Assembly (NCBI GenBank): GCA_028821605.1
Contig: JAPPFM010000056.1
Span: 209,346 to 273,345 of the forward strand
Source of the DNA: Candidatus Poribacteria bacterium
GTDB lineage: Bacteria; Poribacteria; WGA-4E; WGA-3G
Length of the DNA stretch: 64,000 bases
Direction: 5' to 3'
Both the position numbers and the translations under genes were made by a program. The notes under the pieces were generated by a model. That model did not search any database. It was not told where the DNA came from and was given only the letters and a program-made list of their open reading frames with translations. Positions 1 to 7,919 of the stretch are shown piece by piece (positions within the stretch are counted from its first letter, which is position 1; each line of letters starts with the position of its first letter).

Positions 1-121
1 AGCATAAACTTTCAGTTTGTGCATAAGCCAGTACCATAAACTTTACGGAGACTTCAGACAGCTTGTAGCATAAACTTTCAGTTTGTGCATAAGCCAGTAC
101 CATAAACTTTACGGAGACTTC
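1..121. repeat. 55-bp tandem duplication carrying a hairpin and an SD
   Basis: Positions 1-55 and 67-121 are identical, offset by 66 bp. Each unit begins with an imperfect hairpin (AAACT-TTC-AGTTT), repeats CATAAACTTT twice, and ends in CGGAGACTTC. In the second unit CGGAGA serves as the ribosome binding site of the gene that starts at 124. The window edge cuts the left side, so further units may exist. Its origin is unknown. Confidence 0.85.
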
Positions 122-123
122 GG

Positions 124-879
124 ATGAAAAAGCCTGAACTTGTCATTGGATACCTTATGAATGGCGGAGCCTTCATCCAATCTATTAAGGTTCCAAAGTT
201 ACTGGATTGGATCAAACACTTAGAACCTGAAGAACTTATTGCGTTTTTTCAGGATTTACTCGAATTGGTAATACAAATTCCGAGGGGAAAGGAAGATGTT
301 GAGACACTTGAGGAATTTTTCGGCTATTGGCGAGAGCTTGCATTAGAATCAGATAGCGCACTTGGCGAAACTCACACCGATCCGGAAGAAGCAGAAATCG
401 CAGCGAAAGCCGCTGATATACTTTGGAAATCTCTCGCCGATTCCCTTAGCGCAGCCATGAGCACAGGCGAATTGGGAATCTTCAGAAATTATGATGATGA
501 GGAACACGAATTGACATCACCGTGGATAGATATTGTTGATGAGCAACCCGGACCAGCATTAACAACTCACGGCATTTACATGGACCCAGAGCCTGTTGAT
601 ATAACGGAAGCACAACGGGATGCGTACTTAGCTCTACCTATTTTAGAAATCCCATTCTCTGCCCGGATCCACAATTGTCTTGAAAGGGAAAATATCAAAA
701 CCGTCCGTGATCTCGTCATCAAAGAGGAGTGGGATCTGTTGGAATACAAGAACTTCGGACCCGGGTCGCTACTCAATGTCAAAAAACAACTCGCCTCCAG
801 GGGCCTTTACTTGGGAATGGACCTGGATGACGAGGACTATGAGGAAGATGAGGACATCTACGAAGAAGATACGGAATAA
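124..879 (+). CDS. Stand-alone protein with RNA polymerase alpha-CTD-like C-terminal domain
   Basis: The protein has 251 residues. Residues about 170-236 resemble the C-terminal domain of the RNA polymerase alpha subunit: R181-x-x-N184-C185-L matches the R265/N268/C269 region of E. coli RpoA, N210-F-G212-x-x-S215-L matches N294/G296/S299, and the segment ends in LASRGLYLGM, almost as in RpoA. K298 is replaced by Gly. The RpoA N-terminal assembly domain is absent; residues 1-165 are acidic, helical and unrecognised, and the tail is very acidic. The gene lies 30 bp upstream of a type IIG restriction-modification gene and is probably co-transcribed with it. By inference it is a DNA-binding or transcription-modulating partner of that enzyme. 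It is not a true rpoA, because no ribosomal protein genes are near. Confidence 0.75.
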   Translation: MKKPELVIGYLMNGGAFIQSIKVPKLLDWIKHLEPEELIAFFQDLLELVIQIPRGKEDVETLEEFFGYWRELALESDSALGETHTDPEEAEIAAKAADILWKSLADSLSAAMSTGELGIFRNYDDEEHELTSPWIDIVDEQPGPALTTHGIYMDPEPVDITEAQRDAYLALPILEIPFSARIHNCLERENIKTVRDLVIKEEWDLLEYKNFGPGSLLNVKKQLASRGLYLGMDLDDEDYEEDEDIYEEDTE

Positions 880-909
880 TCCTGTGAATATAATGAAAGG
901 GTAACATAA

Positions 910-3900
910 ATGCTGAATATCCGAGAAACACGCCAATACCTCAAAGAATCCGACTTTGAAAACCTCTTTACGCAAGTACTCGGTTGGGATAATCACACGC
1001 AAACCCTCAATGTCCGAATAGACGAAACCGAATATCAACTCACCGCCATCGCCGAAAAACGAGGAATGGTTGTTTTTGAATGTCCAGCAACCGAAGCCGA
1101 AGGACGCATCCCCGATTATGCCACCCGCCGCAAGATTCAAAAACAGGTCGCAAAATCCGTCCACGAACACTTCATCATCTACACCAACATTGAGAAAACC
1201 ACAGACATCTATCAGTGGGTCAAACGCGAGCGGGGAAAACCCGACGCATGCCGTGAACACCGGTATAACCGAAACGAACAATCCGGTGAATCCCTCATCC
1301 AGAAACTACAAACCCTCGCTTTTGCTTTTGAGGAAGAAGAGCAGCTGACGCTCTTTGAAGTAACCGGACGTGTCGGGACAGCCTTTTACGCTGAACGGGT
1401 TACCAAGAAGTTTTACGACCATTTCAAAAGGGAGCATACGGCATTTCTCAAATTCCTCAAAGGCATTCCTGATGAAGAGATGCAACGTTGGTACGTCTCC
1501 GTCATGCTCAACCGCCTGATGTTTATCTATTTCATTCAGAAGAAAAATTTCCTGAATAACGACAAGAACTATCTGTCTACCAAACTGTCAGAGAGCCAAG
1601 CGAACGGCACCAATCGATACTACAAAGACTTCCTCTGCCCACTCTTCTTTGAAGGATTCGCGAAGCCAGAAAACGAACGGAACAGAGAAGTAAAACGCTT
1701 ACTCGGTAAAATCCCCTATCTCAACGGTGGTATCTTTCAAAAACACCAACTTGAGACACTCCACGGCGAAAACATTGACATCCCCGATAAAGCGTTCGAG
1801 CAGCTTTTCAGTTTCTTTGAGCAGTACGACTGGCACCTCGACGACCGTCCACTTCGCAACGATAACGAGATTAACCCCGATGTGCTCGGCTACATCTTTG
1901 AAAAGTACATCAACCAGAAGCAGATGGGAGCATACTACACCAAAGAGGACATCACCGAGTACATCAGCAAAAATACCATCATTCCGTTCCTCTTTGACAA
2001 GGCACAAAAAGCATGTAAAATCGCCTTTGAAGGCGACACTTCCGTTTGGAAACTCCTACAAGACGATCCAGACCGCTACATCTACGATGCCGTCAAAAAA
2101 GGTGCTGAATTGGAAAATTTACCCCCTAATATTGCTGCTGGCATTGATGATGTCTCCAAACGCACCGACTGGAACACACCCGCAGATCCTGATTACGCCT
2201 TGCCGACAGAGATTTGGCGAGAGACCGTCGCTCGGCGACAGCGTTATGAAACCATCGGCGCTAAACTCGCAAACGGAGAGATAACTGACATCAACGATCT
2301 GATTACCTATAACCTCAATATCCGCCAATTCGCCCAAGATGTCATCGAAAATTGTGAGGGGCCCGAACTCCTCCGCGCTTTCTGGAAAGCCATCACCGAA
2401 GTGACGATCCTTGACCCGACCTGCGGCTCCGGTGCGTTCCTCTTTGCCGCTCTCAATATCCTCGAACCGCTCTATGAGGCATGTTTGGATAGGATGCAAG
2501 TCTTCCTTGACGAGTTGCAGCACGCTAATAAAAAAACACACGCTCTGAAATATGATGACTTTCGGAAAACGCTTGAACAGCACCCAAACCGCAAATATTT
2601 TATTCTCAAATCCATCATCATCAACAATCTCTACGGTGTGGACATCATGGACGAGGCTATCGAGATTTGCAAACTACGCCTCTTCCTCAAAATGGTAGCA
2701 CAGATTGACGATGTCCAACAGGTTGAACCGCTACCGGATATCGATTTTAACGTTCAAGCAGGGAATATCCTCGTCGGTTATGCGACTTATGACGAGGTAG
2801 AAAAGACGGTCACCGGTAAATTCGACTTTGACGATACCATGAAACGCATTGAAGAAAAGGCTGGAGATATTGACGTTTTTGTTAATATGTTTCGCGATCA
2901 ACAAACGAAAGAAAAGGATGATGAGAAACTCATTAAACCGGCAGACAAACAGAATTTGCAAAGTAGACTCCAAGAATTAGAAGACGAGCTCAACTTATAT
3001 CTTGCTGAAGAATACGGCGTGGATCCAAAGAAAAAATCTGCTTACCAAGACTGGTTAGTTTCACATAAGCCCTTCCACTGGTTCATCGCGTTTTACGGTA
3101 TTCTTAAGAACGGTGGGTTTGATGTGGTTATTGGCAACCCGCCGTATCTTGAATTAAGACAGGTTGACTATTTGCCTCCCAAGAACCTAGCTAGTTACGA
3201 AACTAAAGCGATTCATGCAATGTGCATAGATCGCAGTTCGCAGCTTTTAAGTCAACAAGGCTGCATGAGCATGATTGTCCCTTTAGCTTTAGTTTCCACA
3301 CAGCGAATGCAGAGCATACAAACCATCTTAGAAGGAAGTCGTAATGTTTGGTACACCAACTATTCATGGCGACCTGCTAAACTGTTTGATATGGTAAATC
3401 TTCTGTTAACTATTTTCATTGCAGCTCCTTCAACGGAAAATAAGACATTTTCTACCAACTGTCAGAAATGGACTTCCGATAATCGAGATTCACTAATGTA
3501 TAGCATTAGTTATGTAGAAATACCGCGACATAGAACAGCAGTTTGGGCACCAAAGTTGGGGATGGAAATTGAAACAACTTTACTTAAGAAATGTACCGAA
3601 GTCAAAACTGTTTTAAGGTTATTTATGTCGTCGCAAAGTAAACATCGGGTCTATCACCGTGTAGCGGGTGGGTTATATTGGAAAGTGTTTACAGATTTCC
3701 AACCGGCGTTTAGGGTTAATGGTAAATCAGGGAATTCTACAGCTGAGCGGTCATTTAGTGTTGAAACTTCCGAAATATTAAGACCTGTCATTGCAGTTTT
3801 GAGCAGTGATCTGTTTTGGTGGTGGTACACGATTACGACGGACTGCCGAAATCTTTCTGCATCTGATATTAAGAATTTTCCAATCCCTAAGTCCGCTCTT

Positions 3901-4146
3901 TATGATTCTCAACTCGCTGAACTCGGAGAGATGTACTTGGAGGATTTACAACGTAATAGCATAATGCAAGTTCGCGTTCAAAAACAGACTGGCCGAACTG
4001 AAACACAGTTATTCAAGATTCAAAAGTCCAAGCACATCATAGACCAAATTGACCGGGCCCTTGCCAAACACTATGGCTTCACCGACGAAGAATTAGACTT
4101 CATCACCAACTACGACATCAAATATCGTATGGGGTTGGGAAATTAA
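910..4146 (+). CDS. Type IIG restriction-modification enzyme (Eco57I-like class I DNA methyltransferase)
   Basis: The 1078 residues form a single-chain restriction-modification protein. The SAM-binding motif I is D502-P-T-C-G-S-G-A-F510, and the catalytic amino-methyltransferase motif IV is N743-P-P-Y746, so the product is probably N6-methyladenine. The first ~170 residues correspond to the usual N-terminal nuclease region, but I could not pin down a clean PD-(D/E)XK triad. The C-terminal third (about 750-1078) corresponds to target recognition and ends in a short, recognisable tail (YDIKYRMGLGN). Length is normal for the family. It follows the alpha-CTD-like gene by 30 bp. A decayed copy of its last 20 codons lies at 5912-5974. 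PglX of BREX is related, but no other BREX gene is present. Confidence 0.88.
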   Translation: MLNIRETRQYLKESDFENLFTQVLGWDNHTQTLNVRIDETEYQLTAIAEKRGMVVFECPATEAEGRIPDYATRRKIQKQVAKSVHEHFIIYTNIEKTTDIYQWVKRERGKPDACREHRYNRNEQSGESLIQKLQTLAFAFEEEEQLTLFEVTGRVGTAFYAERVTKKFYDHFKREHTAFLKFLKGIPDEEMQRWYVSVMLNRLMFIYFIQKKNFLNNDKNYLSTKLSESQANGTNRYYKDFLCPLFFEGFAKPENERNREVKRLLGKIPYLNGGIFQKHQLETLHGENIDIPDKAFEQLFSFFEQYDWHLDDRPLRNDNEINPDVLGYIFEKYINQKQMGAYYTKEDITEYISKNTIIPFLFDKAQKACKIAFEGDTSVWKLLQDDPDRYIYDAVKKGAELENLPPNIAAGIDDVSKRTDWNTPADPDYALPTEIWRETVARRQRYETIGAKLANGEITDINDLITYNLNIRQFAQDVIENCEGPELLRAFWKAITEVTILDPTCGSGAFLFAALNILEPLYEACLDRMQVFLDELQHANKKTHALKYDDFRKTLEQHPNRKYFILKSIIINNLYGVDIMDEAIEICKLRLFLKMVAQIDDVQQVEPLPDIDFNVQAGNILVGYATYDEVEKTVTGKFDFDDTMKRIEEKAGDIDVFVNMFRDQQTKEKDDEKLIKPADKQNLQSRLQELEDELNLYLAEEYGVDPKKKSAYQDWLVSHKPFHWFIAFYGILKNGGFDVVIGNPPYLELRQVDYLPPKNLASYETKAIHAMCIDRSSQLLSQQGCMSMIVPLALVSTQRMQSIQTILEGSRNVWYTNYSWRPAKLFDMVNLLLTIFIAAPSTENKTFSTNCQKWTSDNRDSLMYSISYVEIPRHRTAVWAPKLGMEIETTLLKKCTEVKTVLRLFMSSQSKHRVYHRVAGGLYWKVFTDFQPAFRVNGKSGNSTAERSFSVETSEILRPVIAVLSSDLFWWWYTITTDCRNLSASDIKNFPIPKSALYDSQLAELGEMYLEDLQRNSIMQVRVQKQTGRTETQLFKIQKSKHIIDQIDRALAKHYGFTDEELDFITNYDIKYRMGLGN

Positions 4147-4178
4147 GAGAAACAACTGAGCGCAAAAACAAAATAAAT

Positions 4179-4207
4179 TTGAAATTTCTTGCTGGGTGTG
4201 ATATACT
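4179..4207 (+). promoter_or_regulatory. Sigma70-like promoter for the TPR/AlbA_2 gene
   Basis: TTGAAA at 4179-4184 and TATACT at 4202-4207 are separated by 17 bp. It lies about 105 bp upstream of the start at 4312, so this gene is transcribed separately from the type IIG enzyme. Confidence 0.55.
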
Positions 4208-4311
4208 TAACATGAGTTGGTATAAGGAAATCGTATTTCGGAAGGTTTTCTGATTCGTCCTTTGAAATATTAGCAAAAACTGCTCATGACTTGTAAAACA
4301 TAGAGGATATT

Positions 4312-5871
4312 ATGGAGAATTTAGTCCGTAGAAAGATTATACTGTGTTTATTGGATTGTGCCCCTAAGCCAGCAAACGAAATTGCCGCTGAGATTGACGA
4401 ATCGTTGACATCGATAGAGGATCAACTGACAGCACTTGTCTCTGAAAATATTTGTGAAAAAGTAAACCAAAATGGGTCAAGTCAGTACAACGTCAAAAAA
4501 GACATTGAAATTTTTGCACAATTGACTAAGGAATTCCTCTCAGAGAAAGAAGAAAATAGGGAGCAGATAGAACAGTTCATTACTTCAGAGTATTACTTCA
4601 CCAGAATTGACAGTGGGTTGGTGGATCATGTCCTTCAACGCTTTCATCTGGATTCAATACATCAAACTGATGAGGAGAAAGAGAGCACTCGGAGGATACT
4701 ACTCGCGTCTCCTTCAGCTCTGTTTTTCGCTTTGCATAGTGAAACGAAACAGTTTCGTGAATCATGGGAACATCGGAATCAACTGAATCCTTCAGATGAA
4801 GATCGAAAACGGATAATAGAGATAGACCGCTCATTATTTATGACACCATTAGTAAAAATGCTTACTGATGATTTAAAAGATTTCACTTACCGCTCTCTTC
4901 ATGATAAGCTCGAAATTCGGATGACAAAGACAAGCATCCAAGTGAGTTTAGCAACCCCAAACGAACAGTATGTTGAGGCAATAGGCGGAGGGATTACTGC
5001 CTTTTGCAGATTAGATGAAGATTTACAGGAGAGTTTACGCCCAGGGCAATGGCTTACGTTTGTCAACCCAATGGATTTCTCCGATTATGGTTTAGCACTC
5101 CTTAATCTTGGGGAGTTCCAAAATGCTCTTGATAGTTTTGATAAAGCACTTAACGGAGTGCCAGATCCAAATCAAAAAGCAATGGTATTGAACAACAAGG
5201 GATGGGCTTTTCTCAGGTTGAGACAATATCAAAAAGCGATTGAGTGTTTTGAAGAAGGTATTACGCTTGATCCAGAAGGTGAAATTTCCGTATTACATGA
5301 AAATAAACAGATAGCTGAAGAATATTTAGTTCAGGCAACTGATGCTGATAACCTAACTGAACCGACCCAAATCCGTTTTGTTCAGGATCAACCCGTGCCT
5401 TTTGAGGAAACACGCTTCTATGAATTTAAGGAAATCAAGGGCAGAAATCCAGCTAATCGAATTACAAAAGACTCTGATGAGTACGCCGTTGCCTTTCTCA
5501 ATAGTGAAGGCGGACGTATTTTTTGGGGAGTAACGGATAGTGATAGAACCACGGTAGGCGTAACTCTCAATGACCAAAAGAGAGACGAAGTTCGACGTAT
5601 AGTGTCTGAAAAACTTGGGTCTATAGATCCGCCAGTCAGCGTTGAAGATTGGCAACTTGAATTGCATCAAGTCTATAACTTGCATGGAGAAGCCATTGAG
5701 GATTTGTGGGTTGTTGAACTTCTGATTCCATCCCTACAGAAAAGAGACGTTGTTTACACAAACAGCGGCGAGCTTTTCGTCAAAACTGAAGGGGGTAAAC
5801 AGAAATTATTAGGAGCGCAAGTAACAGAGTTTATCCGCAGTCGTTTTCAGAATGAGGCAGAAACGAGCTAA
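4312..5871 (+). CDS. Winged-helix / TPR / AlbA_2 (Schlafen-like) fusion protein
   Basis: The protein has 519 residues. Residues 1-65 look like a winged helix (RRKIILCLLDCAPKPANEIA...), residues about 240-335 hold two TPR units (YGLALLNLGEFQNALDSFDK and NNKGWAFLRLRQYQKAIECF), and residues about 370-510 form an AlbA_2/Schlafen-like domain (YEFKEIKGRNPANRI, then FLNSEGGRIFWGVTDS). AlbA_2 domains bind nucleic acid and often occur in regulators and in antiphage or toxin-like proteins. There is no signal peptide, so it should be cytosolic. It has its own promoter and lies inside the defence-like island. The three-domain order is unusual to me. Its role is unknown; nucleic-acid sensing is inference. 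Confidence 0.75.
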   Translation: MENLVRRKIILCLLDCAPKPANEIAAEIDESLTSIEDQLTALVSENICEKVNQNGSSQYNVKKDIEIFAQLTKEFLSEKEENREQIEQFITSEYYFTRIDSGLVDHVLQRFHLDSIHQTDEEKESTRRILLASPSALFFALHSETKQFRESWEHRNQLNPSDEDRKRIIEIDRSLFMTPLVKMLTDDLKDFTYRSLHDKLEIRMTKTSIQVSLATPNEQYVEAIGGGITAFCRLDEDLQESLRPGQWLTFVNPMDFSDYGLALLNLGEFQNALDSFDKALNGVPDPNQKAMVLNNKGWAFLRLRQYQKAIECFEEGITLDPEGEISVLHENKQIAEEYLVQATDADNLTEPTQIRFVQDQPVPFEETRFYEFKEIKGRNPANRITKDSDEYAVAFLNSEGGRIFWGVTDSDRTTVGVTLNDQKRDEVRRIVSEKLGSIDPPVSVEDWQLELHQVYNLHGEAIEDLWVVELLIPSLQKRDVVYTNSGELFVKTEGGKQKLLGAQVTEFIRSRFQNEAETS

Positions 5872-5911
5872 ACCCGTTTAGAAATCACATTGCTCCCTTG
5901 GTTCATTTTGA

Positions 5912-5974
5912 GAGGTGGAATTGAACTTCATCATCAACTGCGATGTCAAATATCGTATGGACTTGGGAAAATGA
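5912..5974 (+). pseudogene. Relic of the 3' end of a second type IIG gene
   Basis: Read in the frame ending at TGA 5972-5974, this stretch gives LNFIINCDVKYRMDLGK, which aligns with LDFITNYDIKYRMGLGN at the end of the intact type IIG gene (4146). By hand alignment 11 of 57 bases differ. Upstream of 5912 the likeness fades and the frame breaks. It marks the former end of another restriction-modification gene, or an imprecise recombination point. It also shows that an ATG at 5943 is not the true start of the next gene. Confidence 0.75.
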
Positions 5975-5999
5975 TACAGCCAATGGACAGGATTTCATC

Positions 6000-7628
6000 A
6001 TGACAAACACTGATAATGTTTCCTGTGAATTGCGAAAAATTGAAAAGGAAATAGACAACTATTACAACTCTAATCCTCTGCTCAAACTTCCATTTGCGAC
6101 TGCTGCATCGTATTTGCTACGGTCTGCTGAAGAATACATGCTAAATGAACAAATCAATGGAGTGTTCAGCACGCAAGGTCGCCATGCGTTAGGTAGTGAT
6201 TTCATTACTGAACTTGAGCATTCTATGTCTTGGCTCCACCGTGATTGTGAGCAAGGTGGAAAAATTCCCTTTGCTTATGATTCTGACCTTCACAAAGCAT
6301 CCAAGGATTTATTCGAGTTAGGACGTAAATATGATCTGATTGTTTTTGCATATACATGTGCAAGCGAAGGGATACTTGAATTAGAACTTCAAGGATCAAC
6401 TATTCAACCAACTGGAGATTTTTTTGCGAGTATAGAGTATGAAGCATACAATATCTTGGTTGACGCACATGAACCCGAAGAAGCACAATTCGATCTGAAT
6501 CCCGATGATTTCCCCACAACAGCGATCCTCGATTCTGTAAGGGTTCAAGGTGATAGATTTTGTTACGAATTGAACCCAAAGATGGTTACTGATATGAAAA
6601 AGTATTTGCAACCGTTATTTGATCGAATGTTTTTATTGCCAAGTGAATGGCAATTTAGTTGTTACATGTTGGGAGGCTTTCAGAAGGTTTTTGAAACTGT
6701 TTGTGCTATCGCACATATTCATTCAGCAGCACGAGTGAACGCAGCGCTTTTAGAGTGTCCAAATATGGCCTATCTTGATAGCATTTACGTACTAACCTAT
6801 GGTAAATTGATTAGGTGTGTTGCTAGATGTTCTGATATGTCACCTATAAAGGTAAAAAATGTTTTTGATGATTTGACCTATGGAGGCAGTGATATTAAAA
6901 GACCTATCCCTGCTTTGCAGCCTTTAATTAAACTGAATTCAAGGTACTATGCAATTGCCCCTCATATCTGGATTTGTTCCTCAGCGGAACGAAATTTCAC
7001 CGCACTGCTAAATAGAATGCAAAATCAAAATCAGAAGATTTACGAAAAATTTACCAATAAAAAAGAAGACCTTATGAAAAAACGTTTTACTACTGGTTTA
7101 TGTAATAAAGACTTTAAATTCATTTCGGGCAATATAACAAACCTAACGGATGTCGACCTTGCTATTGTAAATCATTCCGAAAAAGCGTGTTTACTTTTAG
7201 AACTCAAATGGTTCATTGCGCCGACAACAGCACATGAACGTATTAATAAATCTAAAGAGATTAAAAAGGGTGTCTCTCAGATCCTAAAACTGAAACAGGC
7301 TTTTGTAGAAAACCACAAACCGTTATTAGAAAAACTCAACATTGATACCAGCTATAGACTTGAGGGTGCTGTTGTTTCAGAAAACTGGATTGGATATGGC
7401 AATGTTCAGAATCCGGAAGTACCTGTCATCCGAGCTAACCATCTCATAGAAAAGTTAAAGACAATAGACAGTCTACGTGCAACGATGGAATGGTTGAAAG
7501 ACCGAGAGTATCTGCCTAAGGAAGGAGAACATTTTACGGTTCATAGACCTCCTACAACAATCGGTAATTGGACCATAAAGTGGTACGGGATTAAATCGCT
7601 CACTGAAAATGCGTTTTTTCCCGTGTGA
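6000..7628 (+). CDS. Putative PD-(D/E)XK nuclease, unrecognised family
   Basis: The protein has 542 residues counted from ATG 6000, which has GGACAGGA seven bases upstream; an in-frame ATG at 5943 lies within the type IIG relic and is rejected. D386 followed by E401-L-K403 (DLAIVNH...LLLELK) is the typical D-x(14)-ExK arrangement of a PD-(D/E)XK nuclease core on two beta strands. The N-terminal 380 residues are helical and not recognised. No membrane segment or signal peptide is seen. The gene sits between two AlbA_2 genes in the defence-like island and replaces whatever followed the lost type IIG gene. A nuclease effector is the best inference; the family cannot be named from sequence reading alone. 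Confidence 0.6.
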   Translation: MTNTDNVSCELRKIEKEIDNYYNSNPLLKLPFATAASYLLRSAEEYMLNEQINGVFSTQGRHALGSDFITELEHSMSWLHRDCEQGGKIPFAYDSDLHKASKDLFELGRKYDLIVFAYTCASEGILELELQGSTIQPTGDFFASIEYEAYNILVDAHEPEEAQFDLNPDDFPTTAILDSVRVQGDRFCYELNPKMVTDMKKYLQPLFDRMFLLPSEWQFSCYMLGGFQKVFETVCAIAHIHSAARVNAALLECPNMAYLDSIYVLTYGKLIRCVARCSDMSPIKVKNVFDDLTYGGSDIKRPIPALQPLIKLNSRYYAIAPHIWICSSAERNFTALLNRMQNQNQKIYEKFTNKKEDLMKKRFTTGLCNKDFKFISGNITNLTDVDLAIVNHSEKACLLLELKWFIAPTTAHERINKSKEIKKGVSQILKLKQAFVENHKPLLEKLNIDTSYRLEGAVVSENWIGYGNVQNPEVPVIRANHLIEKLKTIDSLRATMEWLKDREYLPKEGEHFTVHRPPTTIGNWTIKWYGIKSLTENAFFPV

Positions 7629-7633
7629 TACGG

Positions 7634-7662
7634 TTGCACTCACCATTAATTTCTGCTAAATT
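7634..7662 (+). promoter_or_regulatory. Sigma70-like promoter for the small gene and AlbA_2 regulator
   Basis: TTGCAC (7634-7639) and TAAATT (7657-7662) are separated by 17 bp, and the -10 is preceded by TGC. It lies just after the nuclease-like gene ends and 28 bp before the next start. Confidence 0.5.
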
Positions 7663-7689
7663 GTAGACAAAAGGAGCACTAAACAGTCT

Positions 7690-7896
7690 ATGAAAACTAC
7701 ACACTCAAAAAACACAACTAACGAAAAACAGAAGCAACGCCTCGCTTTTCCCGTCTATGATGAAGAGGATATCCTTGACTGGGATGCTGCCATCATTACG
7801 CCCCCGCCGCGGCCATCTGGCACAATACGAGTTAGGTTAATATACAAAGGACGTAGTAAACCAATTCCTGTTGAAAATCCTTGGGAAGAGGAATAG
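7690..7896 (+). CDS. Small basic/acidic protein upstream of an AlbA_2 regulator
   Basis: A 68-residue protein with a Lys/Gln-rich start (NTTNEKQKQRLAF), an acidic middle (YDEEDILDWDAA), a proline stretch (TPPPRPSG) and an acidic end (ENPWEEE). I do not recognise a family. It is preceded by its own promoter and ends 24 bp before the AlbA_2 gene, so the two are probably co-transcribed. The size and position would fit an antitoxin-like or accessory partner, but that is speculation. Confidence 0.5.
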   Translation: MKTTHSKNTTNEKQKQRLAFPVYDEEDILDWDAAIITPPPRPSGTIRVRLIYKGRSKPIPVENPWEEE

Positions 7897-7919
7897 ATAT
7901 TTGGATATTATCAAAAAAT

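Noticed and set aside
1-121. Start of a CRISPR array
   Set aside because: Only two units, with an 11-bp spacing, an internal hairpin and an SD that leads directly into a gene; there are no spacers and no cas genes.
124-879. True RNA polymerase alpha subunit
   Set aside because: The N-terminal assembly domain is absent and the surroundings are restriction genes, not ribosomal proteins.
769-1281. 170-codon minus-strand ORF across the first two genes
   Set aside because: It is antisense to two well-supported coding regions and has no domain or SD.
910-4146. PglX of a BREX system
   Set aside because: The methyltransferase is related, but no pglZ, brxC, brxA/B or brxL gene is in the window; type IIG is the simpler call.
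5943-5999. Alternative start of the nuclease-like gene
   Set aside because: These 19 codons fall in the relic of a type IIG tail read in another frame; ATG 6000 has a good SD.
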